A stretch of DNA of 64,000 nt from Cordilura impudica. Lineage: Eukaryota; Arthropoda; Insecta; Diptera; Scathophagidae. The notes beneath the pieces are model-generated. The model worked only from the letters and a program-made list of their open reading frames with translations. It had not been told where the DNA came from and ran no database searches. Below, one piece after another: positions 22,481-33,948 of the stretch (its first letter is position 1; the number at the start of each line of letters is the position of its first letter). Made by a program: the position numbers and the translations under genes. The stretch is taken from positions 233,183,192 through 233,247,191 of the forward strand of contig OY821518.1 in the NCBI GenBank assembly GCA_963682025.1. Reading direction: 5' to 3'.

Positions 22481-22733
22481 TTTTTATTTTGTGCAGTATT
22501 AACCACTGTATTTATATTAGTTGTTGATGCTGATGTATTTTTATTGTTTTTTGCATTTCACTTATTGCATCAATCGCTGAATTCAGCTTTTTTGTTTTTT
22601 CTTTGTTTACTTTTACATGATCTTCAAATTTTTTTAAAAGTTCATGATCACATTGAGTATCATTGTCAGTGTCCAGCACTGCGTATTAATTGTTTTTGCA
22701 ATGTTTAGGTAATGGTAATTCCATATTATCCAT

Positions 22734-23282
22734 TTTTTTTTCTCTTTCGAATATTAATGTTAATATCATTATTGATTTTTGGGTATACATTGTTTTTGTT
22801 TTTGTTTTCTGAGTTTAGAGCATTATGCTCACTCATTACACAAAGGTTTTTTTTTTAATAGTTTTTGTCTTTTTTTTTATTTTCTTTATTATTTAATTTA
22901 TATCAACACAATGAATTTTTAGAAAAAAAATTTAATTTTAATTTTAATGAAGTAAAAATAAATAACAAAAGCGCAACTTTTTGTGTTTTGACACCAATAA
23001 ACGATTTTGATCTCCGTAACGCTTCTGTTACTCATCACGGTCGCGATCGAACTCTCAAAAGCCTAATTCTCTAAATAAATCTTTGTCATTAAATAAGACT
23101 GTGACGTTAAATAATAACTACATCAGTATAAAACAATATAGTTAAACTAAAAATATATCTTAGTAGATGACTACATCTTCAACCATAACTACTTCTTCAT
23201 TAAATAATCACAACATTAAATACGATTACGATTTTATATAATTCTCATTATCAACACATTTCTTTTTCCAATTTTTGTACAG
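22734..23282. other. Jockey 5' untranslated region and intron end
   Basis: 22734 to about 23083 is probably the 5' leader of the Jockey element (its last part contains CGATCGCGACCGTGATGAG on the minus strand). From there to 23282 lies host intron, ending in a pyrimidine-rich acceptor TTTCTTTTTCCAATTTTTGT then ACAG at 23279-23282. Confidence 0.45.
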
Positions 23283-23425
23283 GTTCCTCAGGATCGTACC
23301 ATAGTACGACGTGTTTTACGCACTGTATCGCTGCCATTATTCGTGTGTATGTGCACAATATCTAGTTGTGGCATAATTGTAGCCTTAGCTCTAATTATCT
23401 TTAATATATGGAATAAACATAGAAG
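23283..23425 (+). CDS. GABA-B-R2: Metabotropic GABA-B receptor exon (first transmembrane segment)
   Basis: An open exon of 143 nt is bounded by an acceptor (tttttgtacAG, 23281-23282) and a donor (GTAAGT, 23426). It translates as VPQDRTIVRRVLRTV, SLPLFVCMCTISSCG, IIVALALIIFNIWNKHR plus two bases of the next codon. The pattern DRT..RRVLRT, a 20-residue hydrophobic helix, then FNIWNKHR is that of the juncture between the extracellular domain and TM1 in class C GPCR GABA-B receptors. The wording matches insect subunit 2 better than subunits 1 or 3 in my memory. The receptor is an obligate heterodimer at the plasma membrane coupling GABA to Gi/o. The exon starts in phase 0 and ends in phase 2. No neighbouring exon was found, so both flanking introns are large: at least 23 kb upstream and 40 kb downstream unless exons were missed. 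Confidence 0.85.
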
Positions 23426-25239
23426 GTAAGTAAACTTAATGATAAAATATTTCATAGCATACTCGCTTATTTATATAATAAAAATTTATTGTTTGAAGAG
23501 CAAAATGCTTTTTTCCTCTTTAAAGCACATTTGAGATATAAAATAACAACAATTAAAAACATTTTACCACACTTTTTCCAACTAAAAACAGGACCACAGG
23601 CTAAAAAAGAAAAGCATATTTTTATTTTCTGCTAAAGCAGAAGAAACAAAAAAATTAAATAAAATATTCGTACAATAAAACTTTTGTTGCTATTTATAAA
23701 AAGTTGCACAAGCATTTCGAAATGTTAATAGAAACAAAAGAAAATTTTTATATACACATATTATATAGTTTTATATTTAAAATAGAGAATAAAATTTAGG
23801 GGAATAGAACCGGCAGCTGGTTTAGATTTGTTGCTGTAAAACCTACTGAAATTTGTATAAAATTATGTGTATTTCATACAAAAACATTTAAGTAGAAATT
23901 TTAGACAAAACTATTTCATCTACGGTCTACAAAGCACAATGTTATTTTGTTCATGCTTTTTACACATCAGCATCATCTAACAAAAACAAAAAAAAAATAA
24001 AAAAATTGCAAGGTAACTGTTACATAGTTCTTCTAAGGCTGATGTAGCAGTAGGAACTGATAGTTTGCTACACTGGAAATGCAAGCTGATTTTGTTTCGA
24101 AAAATTATCTCTTTATTTCAGTATAGGTACTCAAAATCAAATATGTCTTTAAAAAATTCTAAAGGATTAGGATTATTTTGTGAAAATATGTTTGCTCCTT
24201 TTCGAAGTTTCAAAATTTTATTTATTTAATTGCGTTATTAGAACAATAAGAATTTTATTTTATTTTAAAGTTCAAAAGTTATTACATAATTTTGATAAAA
24301 AAAATATATATAAAAGTTTACTTTAATTTTCTTATCAATTTTTTTTATTAGCTGCTTTAAGAAACTTCATTGAGTGGGTATTCTTTAGAATTTAGGCAAT
24401 AAATTATGAAAAAAAATCTTAATTAATATAAGTCATACATTATCGTAGATCAAAATGAATAATTTTATTTATTGCTTCAAGGATTTATGAATTTTTTTAA
24501 TGTGTCTTGTGTTTAAGCAACACATCTGAATATTCAAAATTATCTCTACAGCACGAGTAGAGCAACGATTTCCATAATCATTCCACTGTGCTTCAGTAAT
24601 TCTATTAGTGACAGTATAGCCGCACATTAGCGCCAGAGATGATGTATGTTTTTGTGCCAGTGTTAGTACGAGTTGCCTTAAATTATTTTGTAACATTACG
24701 TTGTTTTTAATGGTGCACATTCATTTTTTTGCTCACTAAAGCGTTAAACCAAACAAGCATTCATTCAACGTACCCATCTATTCATTTCAACAAAAAAAAT
24801 TTTTTTCTGTGCATTGTTTTGTCGTTATCTTCTCGTAGATTCATTCATACCTGGGGAGGTTCAAGCAAAGTATAATATTCGAGGAGAAACATGCTAAATC
24901 TGTCAGTTGCTAATGTTGAACATCTAAAGAGTAAACAATATGTTGTAGTGTGAGTATGTTCGTGCGAGAGTTGGTTGTATTGAGTTTGTTTTAGCAATGC
25001 GTCAAATGCCTGATGTTGCATTTCTTTACGTTTATTTATCTTTTTTTTTCTTTGTGGCGAATTTTTTTTTTTTTGTGAATAACATTTTTGTTGACTGAAA
25101 TAAAGGGGACAAAACTAGAATTGTCCTTTCAACACCATTTACAAGGATTTTGCAAAAAAAAAAATATATTCAAGTTTTTTTCCCCTCTTTTATATAATTT
25201 TAGATATATTTATTAATAAAAGGTAACTTTAAAGAAGAA
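23426..25239 (+). other. Intron sequence after the GABA-B receptor exon
   Basis: AT-rich, with no transposon I can name. An 83-codon open frame on the minus strand (24720-24469) contains SSLALMCGYTVTNRITEAQW and is slightly richer in GC than its surroundings, but matches no family I know. I would not call it a gene. Confidence 0.4.
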
Positions 25240-25736
25240 AATAGATTTTTAGTAAAATGCAATTTTATAAGAAAAGAAGATTTTGCGAGAAAAACTCCTT
25301 TTTAAGGAACTGTACTTTTTTGGAAGTGGACGACTCTTTAATGAAATGTTAATGAAAATACTTTTTAAGAAAAGGAACTTTCTTGAAAAGGAACTTTTTT
25401 TGGCAAAGGTACTTTTACAAAGAAAAGGTGTTTTTTAATGGTCCTTTTTTTAAAAAAGCACTTTATTAAGAAAATGTACTTTTTTAAGAAACTTTTCTTT
25501 TTTAAGGTAATAAACTTTTTTGGAGAAAAACTTTTTTAGAAACGGTACTTTTTTAAGAAAATGTACTTTGTAAGAAAATGTATTTTTTAATAAAATGTAA
25601 TTTTTTAAGAAAAAGTACTTTAAAAATAATTTGTTTTTTTTAACTATTTATGAAAAATATTTTAAAGCAAAGCAACTTTTTGATAAAAGGTACTCTTTTA
25701 AAAAAATTTAGTTTCTTAAGGTAAGGTTCTTTTTTT
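25240..25736 (+). repeat. Degenerate AAGAAAAGGTACTTTTTT-type satellite, block 1
   Basis: Runs of an 18-22-bp unit, roughly TTTTTTAAGAAAATGTACTT, recur with many substitutions and indels. It is a low-complexity array related to blocks at 25855-25980, 29880-30862, 37609-38420 and 40120-41825. No coding potential. Confidence 0.75.
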
Positions 25737-26300
25737 ACTGCCTTTATATTAACTTGTAATGGCTGCTTGTCTACATGTCGACAAAATTTTGAATCAATTT
25801 TTAACCCTATTCCCGTGATCCAATCGAGCTAAAACTTTACACGCAGACTTGTATTTTTTTTTTTAATAAAATGTACCTTTTTAAGAAAAAGTACTTTAAA
25901 AATAATTTTTTTTTAAACTATTTATGAAAAATATTTAAAAAAAAAGAACTTTTGGATTCTTCATTTTAGGTTCTTTTTTTACTCCCTCTATATTAACTCG
26001 TAGTGTCTGCTTGTCTGCGTGTCGACAAAATTTTGAATCAATTTTTAACCCTATTCCCGTGATCTAATCGAGCTAAAACTTTACACGCAGACTTGTACTT
26101 TTTTTTTTTTTTAATAAAATCTACTTTTTTAAGAAAAACTACTTTAAAATATTTTTTTTTTTTTAACTATTTATGAAAAATATTTTTAAAAAAAGGAACT
26201 TTTGGATTCTTCTCCCTTTATATTAACTCGTAGTGTCTGCTTATCTGCGTGTCGACAAAATTTTGAATTGATTTTTAAACTTTGCATGCAGACTCGTGGT
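25737..26300 (+). repeat. Three-copy tandem repeat of about 240 bp
   Basis: A 100-120-bp core (TATTAACTCGTAGTGTCTGC, then GTCGACAAAATTTTGAAT, CCCTATTCCCGTGAT, AAACTTTACACGCAGAC) recurs at 25745, about 25988 and about 26220, separated by satellite-like TACTTTTTTAAG stretches (unit period 243 then about 235 bp). The third copy is shortened. The core is also present, diverged, at 29040-29150 inside the HINE-type element. Confidence 0.8.
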
Positions 26301-26599
26301 AACGACACAAATGTTTGCACAAGTTTTGTTTGCAAAAAATTTTAGCCAAAAAAAATGTTTCTGATTTTTGACAGACATATTTTCGGTCAATCAATTATTT
26401 AATTACATGATGGTAATTTAATTTACAAATAAACAAAAACCTGATTTTTATGGATTGTTTTTTTTTTTTTTTATTTATTTATCTGTTTATATTTTTATTT
26501 GCATACTAAAACTTATGTCTCATATTACAGTATGAAACTGATAAAACTGATATTATAAGATTATTTAAAATATATAATTTTAGTTTAACTTTAATAAAA

Positions 26600-29500
26600 A
26601 AACAAGTAAGAGTGTTAAATTCGGCTGTGCCGAATCTTTGATACCCTCCACCTCGGTTTGAGTATTGATAATAAATGTAAACAAAATATTGGAAAAATAT
26701 GCATGCGATTCCGGTTATATGACATAACTTCTCGTTTAATTTAGTTTTTGCTAATTAAATTGCTCGCCTTAACCTCCATTGCATTAAATCGTGCTAATTG
26801 GAGATGGCTGTATAGTTTCTTTTAACTGGCCAAATATTTCTTCATTGCGGCCATATAGGTCGAATGGAGTAACAAAATAATAACCAAAAAAAAAACTCTC
26901 TCAACTTTTTTTATTAAAATATTGCCATATTTGGAAAATATAGAGAATAAATTTATAATAATAAATAATTAAATTAGGGACGCCAAACGCAAAAAACCAA
27001 ATGTCCCAAACTTTTTAAATTAAATAATTTGTTATCTTTATTTTCTGAAAAACTTCAAATATTCATCCAAAAAAAATTGTGAAAAATAATATATGTATAA
27101 ATAACATTCTCATCAAATTGCGTTTATTTATGTAACAATTTTTATGTTCGCAATTCTTAAATATCATTTGAGGTTTTCTAAAATTCATTGAATTTAAATT
27201 AATGCTTTCTGTAGTGCGAATTCAACGATCCGACAAAATTTCAACGATCCGACAATCGCAAAATATATCGACAGCTATTGTTGTTTGCACTGAGGATTAA
27301 GTGATTCACTAAGTACATACATCTTAACGACAGTCGACAAATCTATTTTTCTGTTTATTTAAATTGTAAACGAGTGGCATCTCTGTTAAAATAAACGAAA
27401 AACACAAAGAAGAATAGAAAAAAACAAAATACTTCGTGTTTGACAGGATGATTTTATGTTTATGTTTAATATATTTATCTTTTTACTAATATTCCTGCTT
27501 ATTTATTTGAAAATGAAATAATGAATTGAATACGCTATTTAATTTTTTTATTTATATAAAAAAGTTTTTTAATAGAAGCAAAATATTCAAATGTTGAGTT
27601 AAATAGTTGATTAAGCATGAGTTGAAGTAATAGGCAGAAGGATGCTGAACAAGTCGCTTTGTTCAAAAGTAACTACTCCATCTTGCGCTCTCTTCAATAT
27701 TTTTCTAATATTTCTCTTACATTACAAAAATTATTATCTTTCTTTCATTAGAAAAATATATACATGATCTTAAACCGAACAATAAATGACTAATTTTGAA
27801 GCAAAATATTTTCACTATTTTATGATTTTTATTTATGTATGACGACATTTCAACCTAAAAATTTAAGTTTTTATCGATTGAATAAACAACACAAAAATGG
27901 TTGTCGTTTAGATAACAACAACATCTGAGTTTAACAATAGCGAATATCGTTTAAAAATTTTACTGACAATATTGCAATTTTCTTTTTTTTAACGATTCGA
28001 CTATCGTTAAAAGAAGTTACTGAATCGCGGTACTGAAAAGTTATTAATGTCTCCTGAATGGCAATATTTTTTTTATATGTAAACATTTTTAAATGTCAAC
28101 ATATTTGGTGTCTTTTTTTGGAATTTCAATTTGTGTTTAACGAATAAAATTTATATATTAAAGATGCAATTGATGTCTTCTAAATTTAAAATTATTAGTT
28201 CCGACGTTTTGATATGATTTCCTGAAATTCAGTTAATATTTTCTAATTTATAATTGGAAATTTTAATTCCAGTTTTTAGAATTGATATTTTATTAAATTT
28301 GAATGGAAAATTTAAAAAGTGCAATTTTGTATTTATGTGAATGATAACGCTTTAGTAATTATAAACAATTTTTAAAAATTAGATGTAATCGCAATCAGAT
28401 ATTTTATAGGTAAAGCAGAATAATAATTCTATATAACTAAGTAGAACTTTTTTGAAAGCAAAAAACTCATTGGTAACTCTATTTTGTAAAGACAACAAAA
28501 AGTTAATATGCCAAACTTATGTTCATATTTGTAAAAGAATTATGAAAAAACGTATGAAATAAAAGACCAGCCCGTGTATACTCTTAACATTGTTCTGTAT
28601 GATATCTAGTTGAAAATATTAACATTCATGTTAAAATAGAAATAACTATTGCAAAGGTAATTAGAACAAACAAAAATTATGGCGCCATCTACTGTGGCAT
28701 AGCCACGCTGAGCAAAATGAAGTGACACTCTGTTAATGCAAAAGAAATGTATTTTCCCCACAACAAAATATTGCAGAATTTTATTAAATAAAATAATATA
28801 CCGATTTATTTCTAACATGCAGTTATTATGGATACACATATATAGAATATATGTATATTATTTGTATTATTTAATATGGGTATGTATGTATGTATATGTA
28901 AATATTACACACAAAATATACAACATCAAAAGTTATTTTTGTGTTTTTCTCTTTAAATAAATTTATACATAAAATTTTTTTTTGCTAAATTTAGATTGTT
29001 TTCTTTTTATTAACAACTGGTGAATTTTTACTCCCTTTACATATATTAACTCGTAGTGACTGCTTGTCGAAAAAATTTTGGATCGATTTAGCCCCTTTCC
29101 CGTGACCCATTCGATCTGAAATTTTGCAGGCTGGCTCGTGGTAATAACAGAAATGATCTACCAAATTTTTTTTAGTGATGCCAAAACAATGGAAACTTTT
29201 AAAATTTTCTACCAGAGTCAATAAAAAAAATGTACAAAGGGTTAGTTTTTATTATATTATTACAACAACGACCACAAAAACAACAAGTCCAGCTATGACA
29301 ACAACACAACATTTAGAATAACAACAAGAACACTATAGAAACATCATATTTTTTATTTTTGTTTTTACTTTTTCAGAGATTTCCCTGGACCTGTTCCACC
29401 GGTTTTAATGATTTTTGAAACTGAAACCTTGCCATGAATTTGGTGAATCATTCTCACTAAAAATGATCACAGTGGCTTCACTATTGAGGGCGTGATCGTG

Positions 29501-29850
29501 ACAAAAACAACATAGAAAATTATATTTTTTCAAGACTTTTTTTAGTTCTTCATTCAAATCTCGGGCCCTAATCAACCGATTTGGACGATTTTAAACAGCA
29601 AATTTTTCAGGATGTTAGTTAATCATTTTTTATGTCCACAAGCATCCTAGCTGCCCGATTGATGCCGTCATCGTGATTTCCACAGACGGACAGACGGACA
29701 GACGGACATCGCTATATCAACTCCGGTTGTTATAAGGATCACAAATACATATATATATTTTATGGGGTCCAAAATTTTTTTTCTAATTATTACAAACGGA
29801 ATGACAAACTTATATATACCGTCTGCACACTGGAGTGGAGGGTATAAATA
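26600..29850 (-). mobile_element. HINE-type repeat of the TTCGGCTGTGCCGAA family, ends well separated
   Basis: The minus-strand 3' end is at 26600-26660: AAAAAACAAGTAAGAG, then the palindrome ATTCGGCTGTGCCGAAT and ATACCCTCCACC. The opposite end is near 29847 (GGAGTGGAGGGTATAAA) with CAGACGGACAGACGGACAGA microsatellite at 29684-29708 and ATGGGGTCC at 29762. These end signatures belong together in the common fly HINE families. The 2.4 kb between (26690-29030) is AT-rich and may be a later insertion or two separate partial copies. No transposase was seen. Confidence 0.5.
27180..28990. other. AT-rich interval with no recognisable gene
   Basis: The only local structure seen is a short direct repeat, TTCAACGATCCGACAA (27220 and 27239), and a motif TGGCGCCATCTACTGTGGC near 28679. 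No coding exon is supported; frames at 28606-28960 look random. Confidence 0.35.
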
Positions 29851-29879
29851 ATCCAACATTATTCATATCTTCAAGAAAA

Positions 29880-30862
29880 AGTTATGAAAATACCTTTTTT
29901 CGCCTTTAAAATATTACCACCTCCCCCTTAAGAAAAGGTAGTCTTTTAAGAGAACATAGTTTGTTTTCGGGAAATATAATTTTTATGAAAATGTAACTTT
30001 TGAAGAAACGGTGCTTTATAAAGGAAAGGTGGTTTAAAAAGAAAATTTACTTTTTTTAAAAAAGTTATAATTTAAGAAAAGGCAATTTTTTAGAAAATTA
30101 TGTTTATTTAAAAAAAGAACTTTTTATAAAAAATTTACTTTTTAGGAAAAGGTACCATTAAAGAAGCTACTTTTTTAAGAATATGATGTTTAAAAAATTT
30201 ATTTTATTTAAGAAAAACTATTTTTTTAAAAAAAGCTATTTACACATTTAACAAAAGATACTTCTTTGAGATAATGTGCAATTTCAAGAAGTCCTACTTT
30301 TTTACAAATGCTATTTTTTAGGAAAAGTTACATTGTTAAGAAAGAGACATTTTGGAAAATATCCAATTTTACTAAAAGGTACTTTTTCAAGAAAAAATTC
30401 TTTTATAGAAAAGGTAACGCATAAGAAAAGGTTACGTTTTAAGAAAATGCACTTTTTTTTTAAATATATACTTTTTACGATAAGGTAGTTTTAAATGTAC
30501 TTTTTTAAGAAAATAGTTCTTTTTATTATAATACACTTTTTAAGAAAATACTTTTTTAGCTTATTTATCCAAAACAAATTACTTTTTTAAGAAACAATTC
30601 TTTGTAAAGAAATGTATTTCTTCAGGATATGTTCTTTAAAGACAATGTTCTGTTAAAAAATGTTTATTTTTAAGAATAGGCGCTTTTTGAAGGATACGTA
30701 CTTTTTTAGTAAAAGCTACTTTTTTAGTAAAAGGTACTTTATTAACAAAAGATCCTTTTTGAAGAAAATTTACTTTTTTTAACGATACATTTTTAAGAAA
30801 AGTTAGTTTTTTAATAAAAGGTTTTTATTTTTTAAGAAAAGGTGCTTTTTTTATTAAAAGTT
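29880..30862 (+). repeat. Degenerate TTAAGAAAAGGTACTTTT satellite, block 2 (left of the I-type LINE)
   Basis: About 50 diverged copies of an 18-22-bp unit. The I-clade LINE at 30863-37608 inserted into this array: the same satellite resumes immediately on the far side, and a 13-bp duplication flanks the LINE. Confidence 0.8.
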
Positions 30863-33800
30863 TATTTTATTTTATTTATTCATGTATTAACTTACAATTA
30901 CAAATTATAAGCTAATATTAGGATTAGTGCAATAGCTACTATGGCCTTCAGCACAAAATAGTATTAAACAATAACAATAACATTATTTCTTAATATTATG
31001 AGTTACATAGTAATTGAATTCTATATAAAATTATAAGTGCCAGTTCTTTTTAGGAATTTTATTATTTTTTTTATATTATCTGGGGTCGGATTGGATAAAT
31101 ACCCAGTAGGATCAATACCTTTAAAACAATTCTGTCTATGAGTAATGAAATTTGGGCAGTTCGAGAGGATGTGGGAAGGATTTGGGGTGGGAGATATGCA
31201 GTTACAAATTTGAGGGATTGTAATGTTCATTAGGTGTCCGTGAGTCAGTTTGGAATGTCCGAGTCTTAGCCGTTCAAATTTTATCATATCTAATCTGTTA
31301 AGGCCAGCAATGTTTCTTTTTAAGAAAGATCGAATGTCTTTCATTTTATGATTTAATGTTTTGTACCATGTTGTAGTGTTGCTAAGTTGGGATTTTTTTT
31401 TGTCATCAATGTAATGTACTGTGATAAGTTTTTCCCAGTCATAATGATTATTATTAGGTGTTGTGATTAACGGATATATATTAGCCCTTTTTGCAATGAG
31501 ATCAGCTAATTCGTTACCTTGGATACCGCAGTGGCCAGGAATCCAAATCAATTTTATATTTGGTTGCTTGTCGATTAACAGGTTTCTTATTTCGTTAATA
31601 TAGTGATTAAAATTGTTTATATTTGCAATAGATTGTAGTGAAGAAAGGGAATCAGTACATATTGCAAATTTACCATTGTTTTGACTCAAATATTTAATTC
31701 TTTCATAGATAGCTATTAGTTCGGCAGAGTATATAGAACTAAATTTGGGTAGGATAGCATATTTGATTACTCTATCATCAGTAGTTATGCTGAAGGAAGT
31801 GGACGTATCAGATTTTGATCCGTCAGTGTAAAGAAATTTATAATCATAAAGTGTATCTTTTAGTTCATTGAATAACATTATGTATTGGTGTGGGCTAGAA
31901 ATAGATTTGGTGTAGTAATGAAGGGAAGTGTTAATAGTGTTTTCTTTGAGAAAGCATGGAGGATATTGTTTGCCGCTGGACTTTATTATGCTGAGAGGAA
32001 GCTGTAGTTCAATACAATTTTCTATTGTGCGATATATGGACGACGGTATTCTTGGAATTTTTTTGGAAGTCTACCATTTTTTGAATAATTTAAAAATAGG
32101 AGTGTTTATGCTGAAAGCTAGTGATTTCAAAAGTTTGGTAGTTAAAATAGTTGTCTGTGTTTCTAGAGTTGCTATGTTAGATTCAAAAAGCATGTTTTTG
32201 ATTGGGGTTGAACGAAAAGCACCCAGTGCAAATCTCACTGCAGAATTAATTATGGTCTTAAGCTTGCGTAATTTTGAATTTGGAGAATGACCATAGATCA
32301 CTGGCGCGTAGTTAATTTTTGATAGGAGAATAGATTTGATGATTGAGATAATAGTGAATGTATTACAGTTCATTTTGGGGTTTGAGAAGGACTTTATGAT
32401 ATTAAGACGATTTGATAAAGAAGAAACTAAATAATCGATATGGTGGTTCCAACTGTATCTTTTGTTTATATGTAGACCAAGTATCCTCATGGATTCAACT
32501 TGGTTTAAAATTGTTGAAGAAGAGTTTATAGTGCACATACAGTTTTTTTTGCGGCATATATGGATAGTTTTACATTTTGAGACAGAAAGAATTGCACCTG
32601 ATATCGTTGACCATTCATCTATATCATTAAATAGACGGTTTAGGTTGATTGTCGGATTTTTCCTCTTGTTTGATTTTATAATTAGGTTAAAATCGTCAGC
32701 ATACGCCACAAAATCGATTTCCTTGTGCATAGAAAAAATTGAGCATAATTTATTGTAGGGAATTAGGAATAGTGTAACTGACAATGGTGAACCCTGTGGT
32801 ATACCATTAGATAAAGGGTGGAGGGTAGAGTGACATCTGCCTATACGTACTACTATTTTCCTATTAGACATAAAGTTTCTAATATAATTAATTATATTAG
32901 GGCCCATTTTCCACATAGTGAGCTGATCGATGAGCTGCATGTATACCAATTCTATCAAAAGCACTATCAAAGTCTAGTGATACTATTGAGACATGTTTAC
33001 ATGCTGATAGGCTTGTTGCAATATGGTAATCTAAATACAATAGACAATCAATTGTGGATTTTCCTCTTCGAAACCCGAATTGACGGCTATCTAGGAGTTT
33101 ATGTGATTGCATAAACCACCAGAGTCTGTTAGCTATTATTTTATCCATTACTTTTGATATGCATGAGTTTAGCGAAATTGGTCTATAAGATTTTAACAGA
33201 GTTTTATTAGAACCTGGTTTGAATATTGGTATTACAATACTGTTCTTATATTGTTGTGGAATATATGTATTAAAAATTGTGTTGTACAAAGATAGTAGCC
33301 GTTGTTTCATTGTTAGCGGTAGATTTTTAAGCATAGGGTAGGACACTCTGTCTAACCCTGGCGTTTTTCCTTTCATTCTAGTCAAAACTGATGAAAGTTC
33401 TAACATGCATATAGGATTCTCAATTATTAGTGCTTTACAAGAGGGAGTTGCTGGAAGGTTTTGTCGAACGACTCTAGCTTTGTGTGTTCTAAAACTTTCG
33501 TTAAATATCAAATCTGAGGAATTTTCTGACCAAAAGGTTGCAAATTCTTCAGCCATGTCTGACTTATCAGTCAACATAAGATTCGGGTTGTTTAACTTAG
33601 ATATACAGTGAATTGAGTTCATTATTTTAAGCCCCGTAAAGCTTCTGATGTTATGCCAAATTTTAGCGGTTGGTGTAGATGAGTTGATAGTGGAACCAAG
33701 TTGGTTAATTGATTTTGCTTTTGACAGTTTGATTTTTCTTTTAAATTGCGCTCTAATTTTTTTGAAATTAATTAGGTTCTCGAGGCTCATATCACGTTTG

Positions 33801-33948
33801 TAGATGTGCCAAGATCTGTTCTTTTCGGTTTTAAGTTTGTGGAGTTCGTTGTTCCACCATGGAAATTTTCTGCTAAAAATATTTCTAGACTGCGGTATAG
33901 CAATATTTGCTGATTCGTGGATTATTTTAGAAATGTTGGCTGCTTCTA

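Larger units (their letters stand above)
19928..22733 (-). pseudogene. Jockey ORF1 (PRE_C2HC and zinc-knuckle protein), split by two HINE elements
   Basis: The pieces in order are: start MDNMELPLPKHCKN (22733), an early stop after about 15 codons, and a Lys-rich helical stretch (22660-22510); HINE B; the PRE_C2HC domain (21665-21270) with TNLLKGLDANIKADDIL and LPIFLVQI; HINE A; then zinc knuckles with CVKCNNDHERGEC and CVLCNKYVHPASYKCC (20470-20210); and an Asn-rich region plus coiled coil ending at the TAA 19928-19930. This is the standard architecture of Jockey-clade ORF1, an RNA-binding nucleocapsid-like protein. Besides the inserts it has in-frame stops (near 22690 and 20455). Confidence 0.8.
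14020..23083 (-). mobile_element. Jockey-like LINE on the minus strand with three nested insertions
   Basis: ORF1 (22733 to 19928) and ORF2 (19925 to 14327) form one element whose frames continue across three inserts: a 3.27-kb inverted-repeat element (15497-18767), HINE A (20471-21258) and HINE B (21666-22480). The 3' end carries a T-run on the plus strand (14032-14041), that is, a poly(A) tail. A possible target duplication is GTCATCAAAATAAGACT (about 14003) against GTCATTAAATAAGACT (about 23085), imperfect and tentative. Without inserts the element is about 4.2 kb, short of a normal Jockey because most of the endonuclease domain is missing. Confidence 0.8.

Noticed and set aside
24469..24720. 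83-codon minus-strand frame as a host gene
   Set aside because: Not recognised, no supporting signals; kept only as a note in the intron entry.
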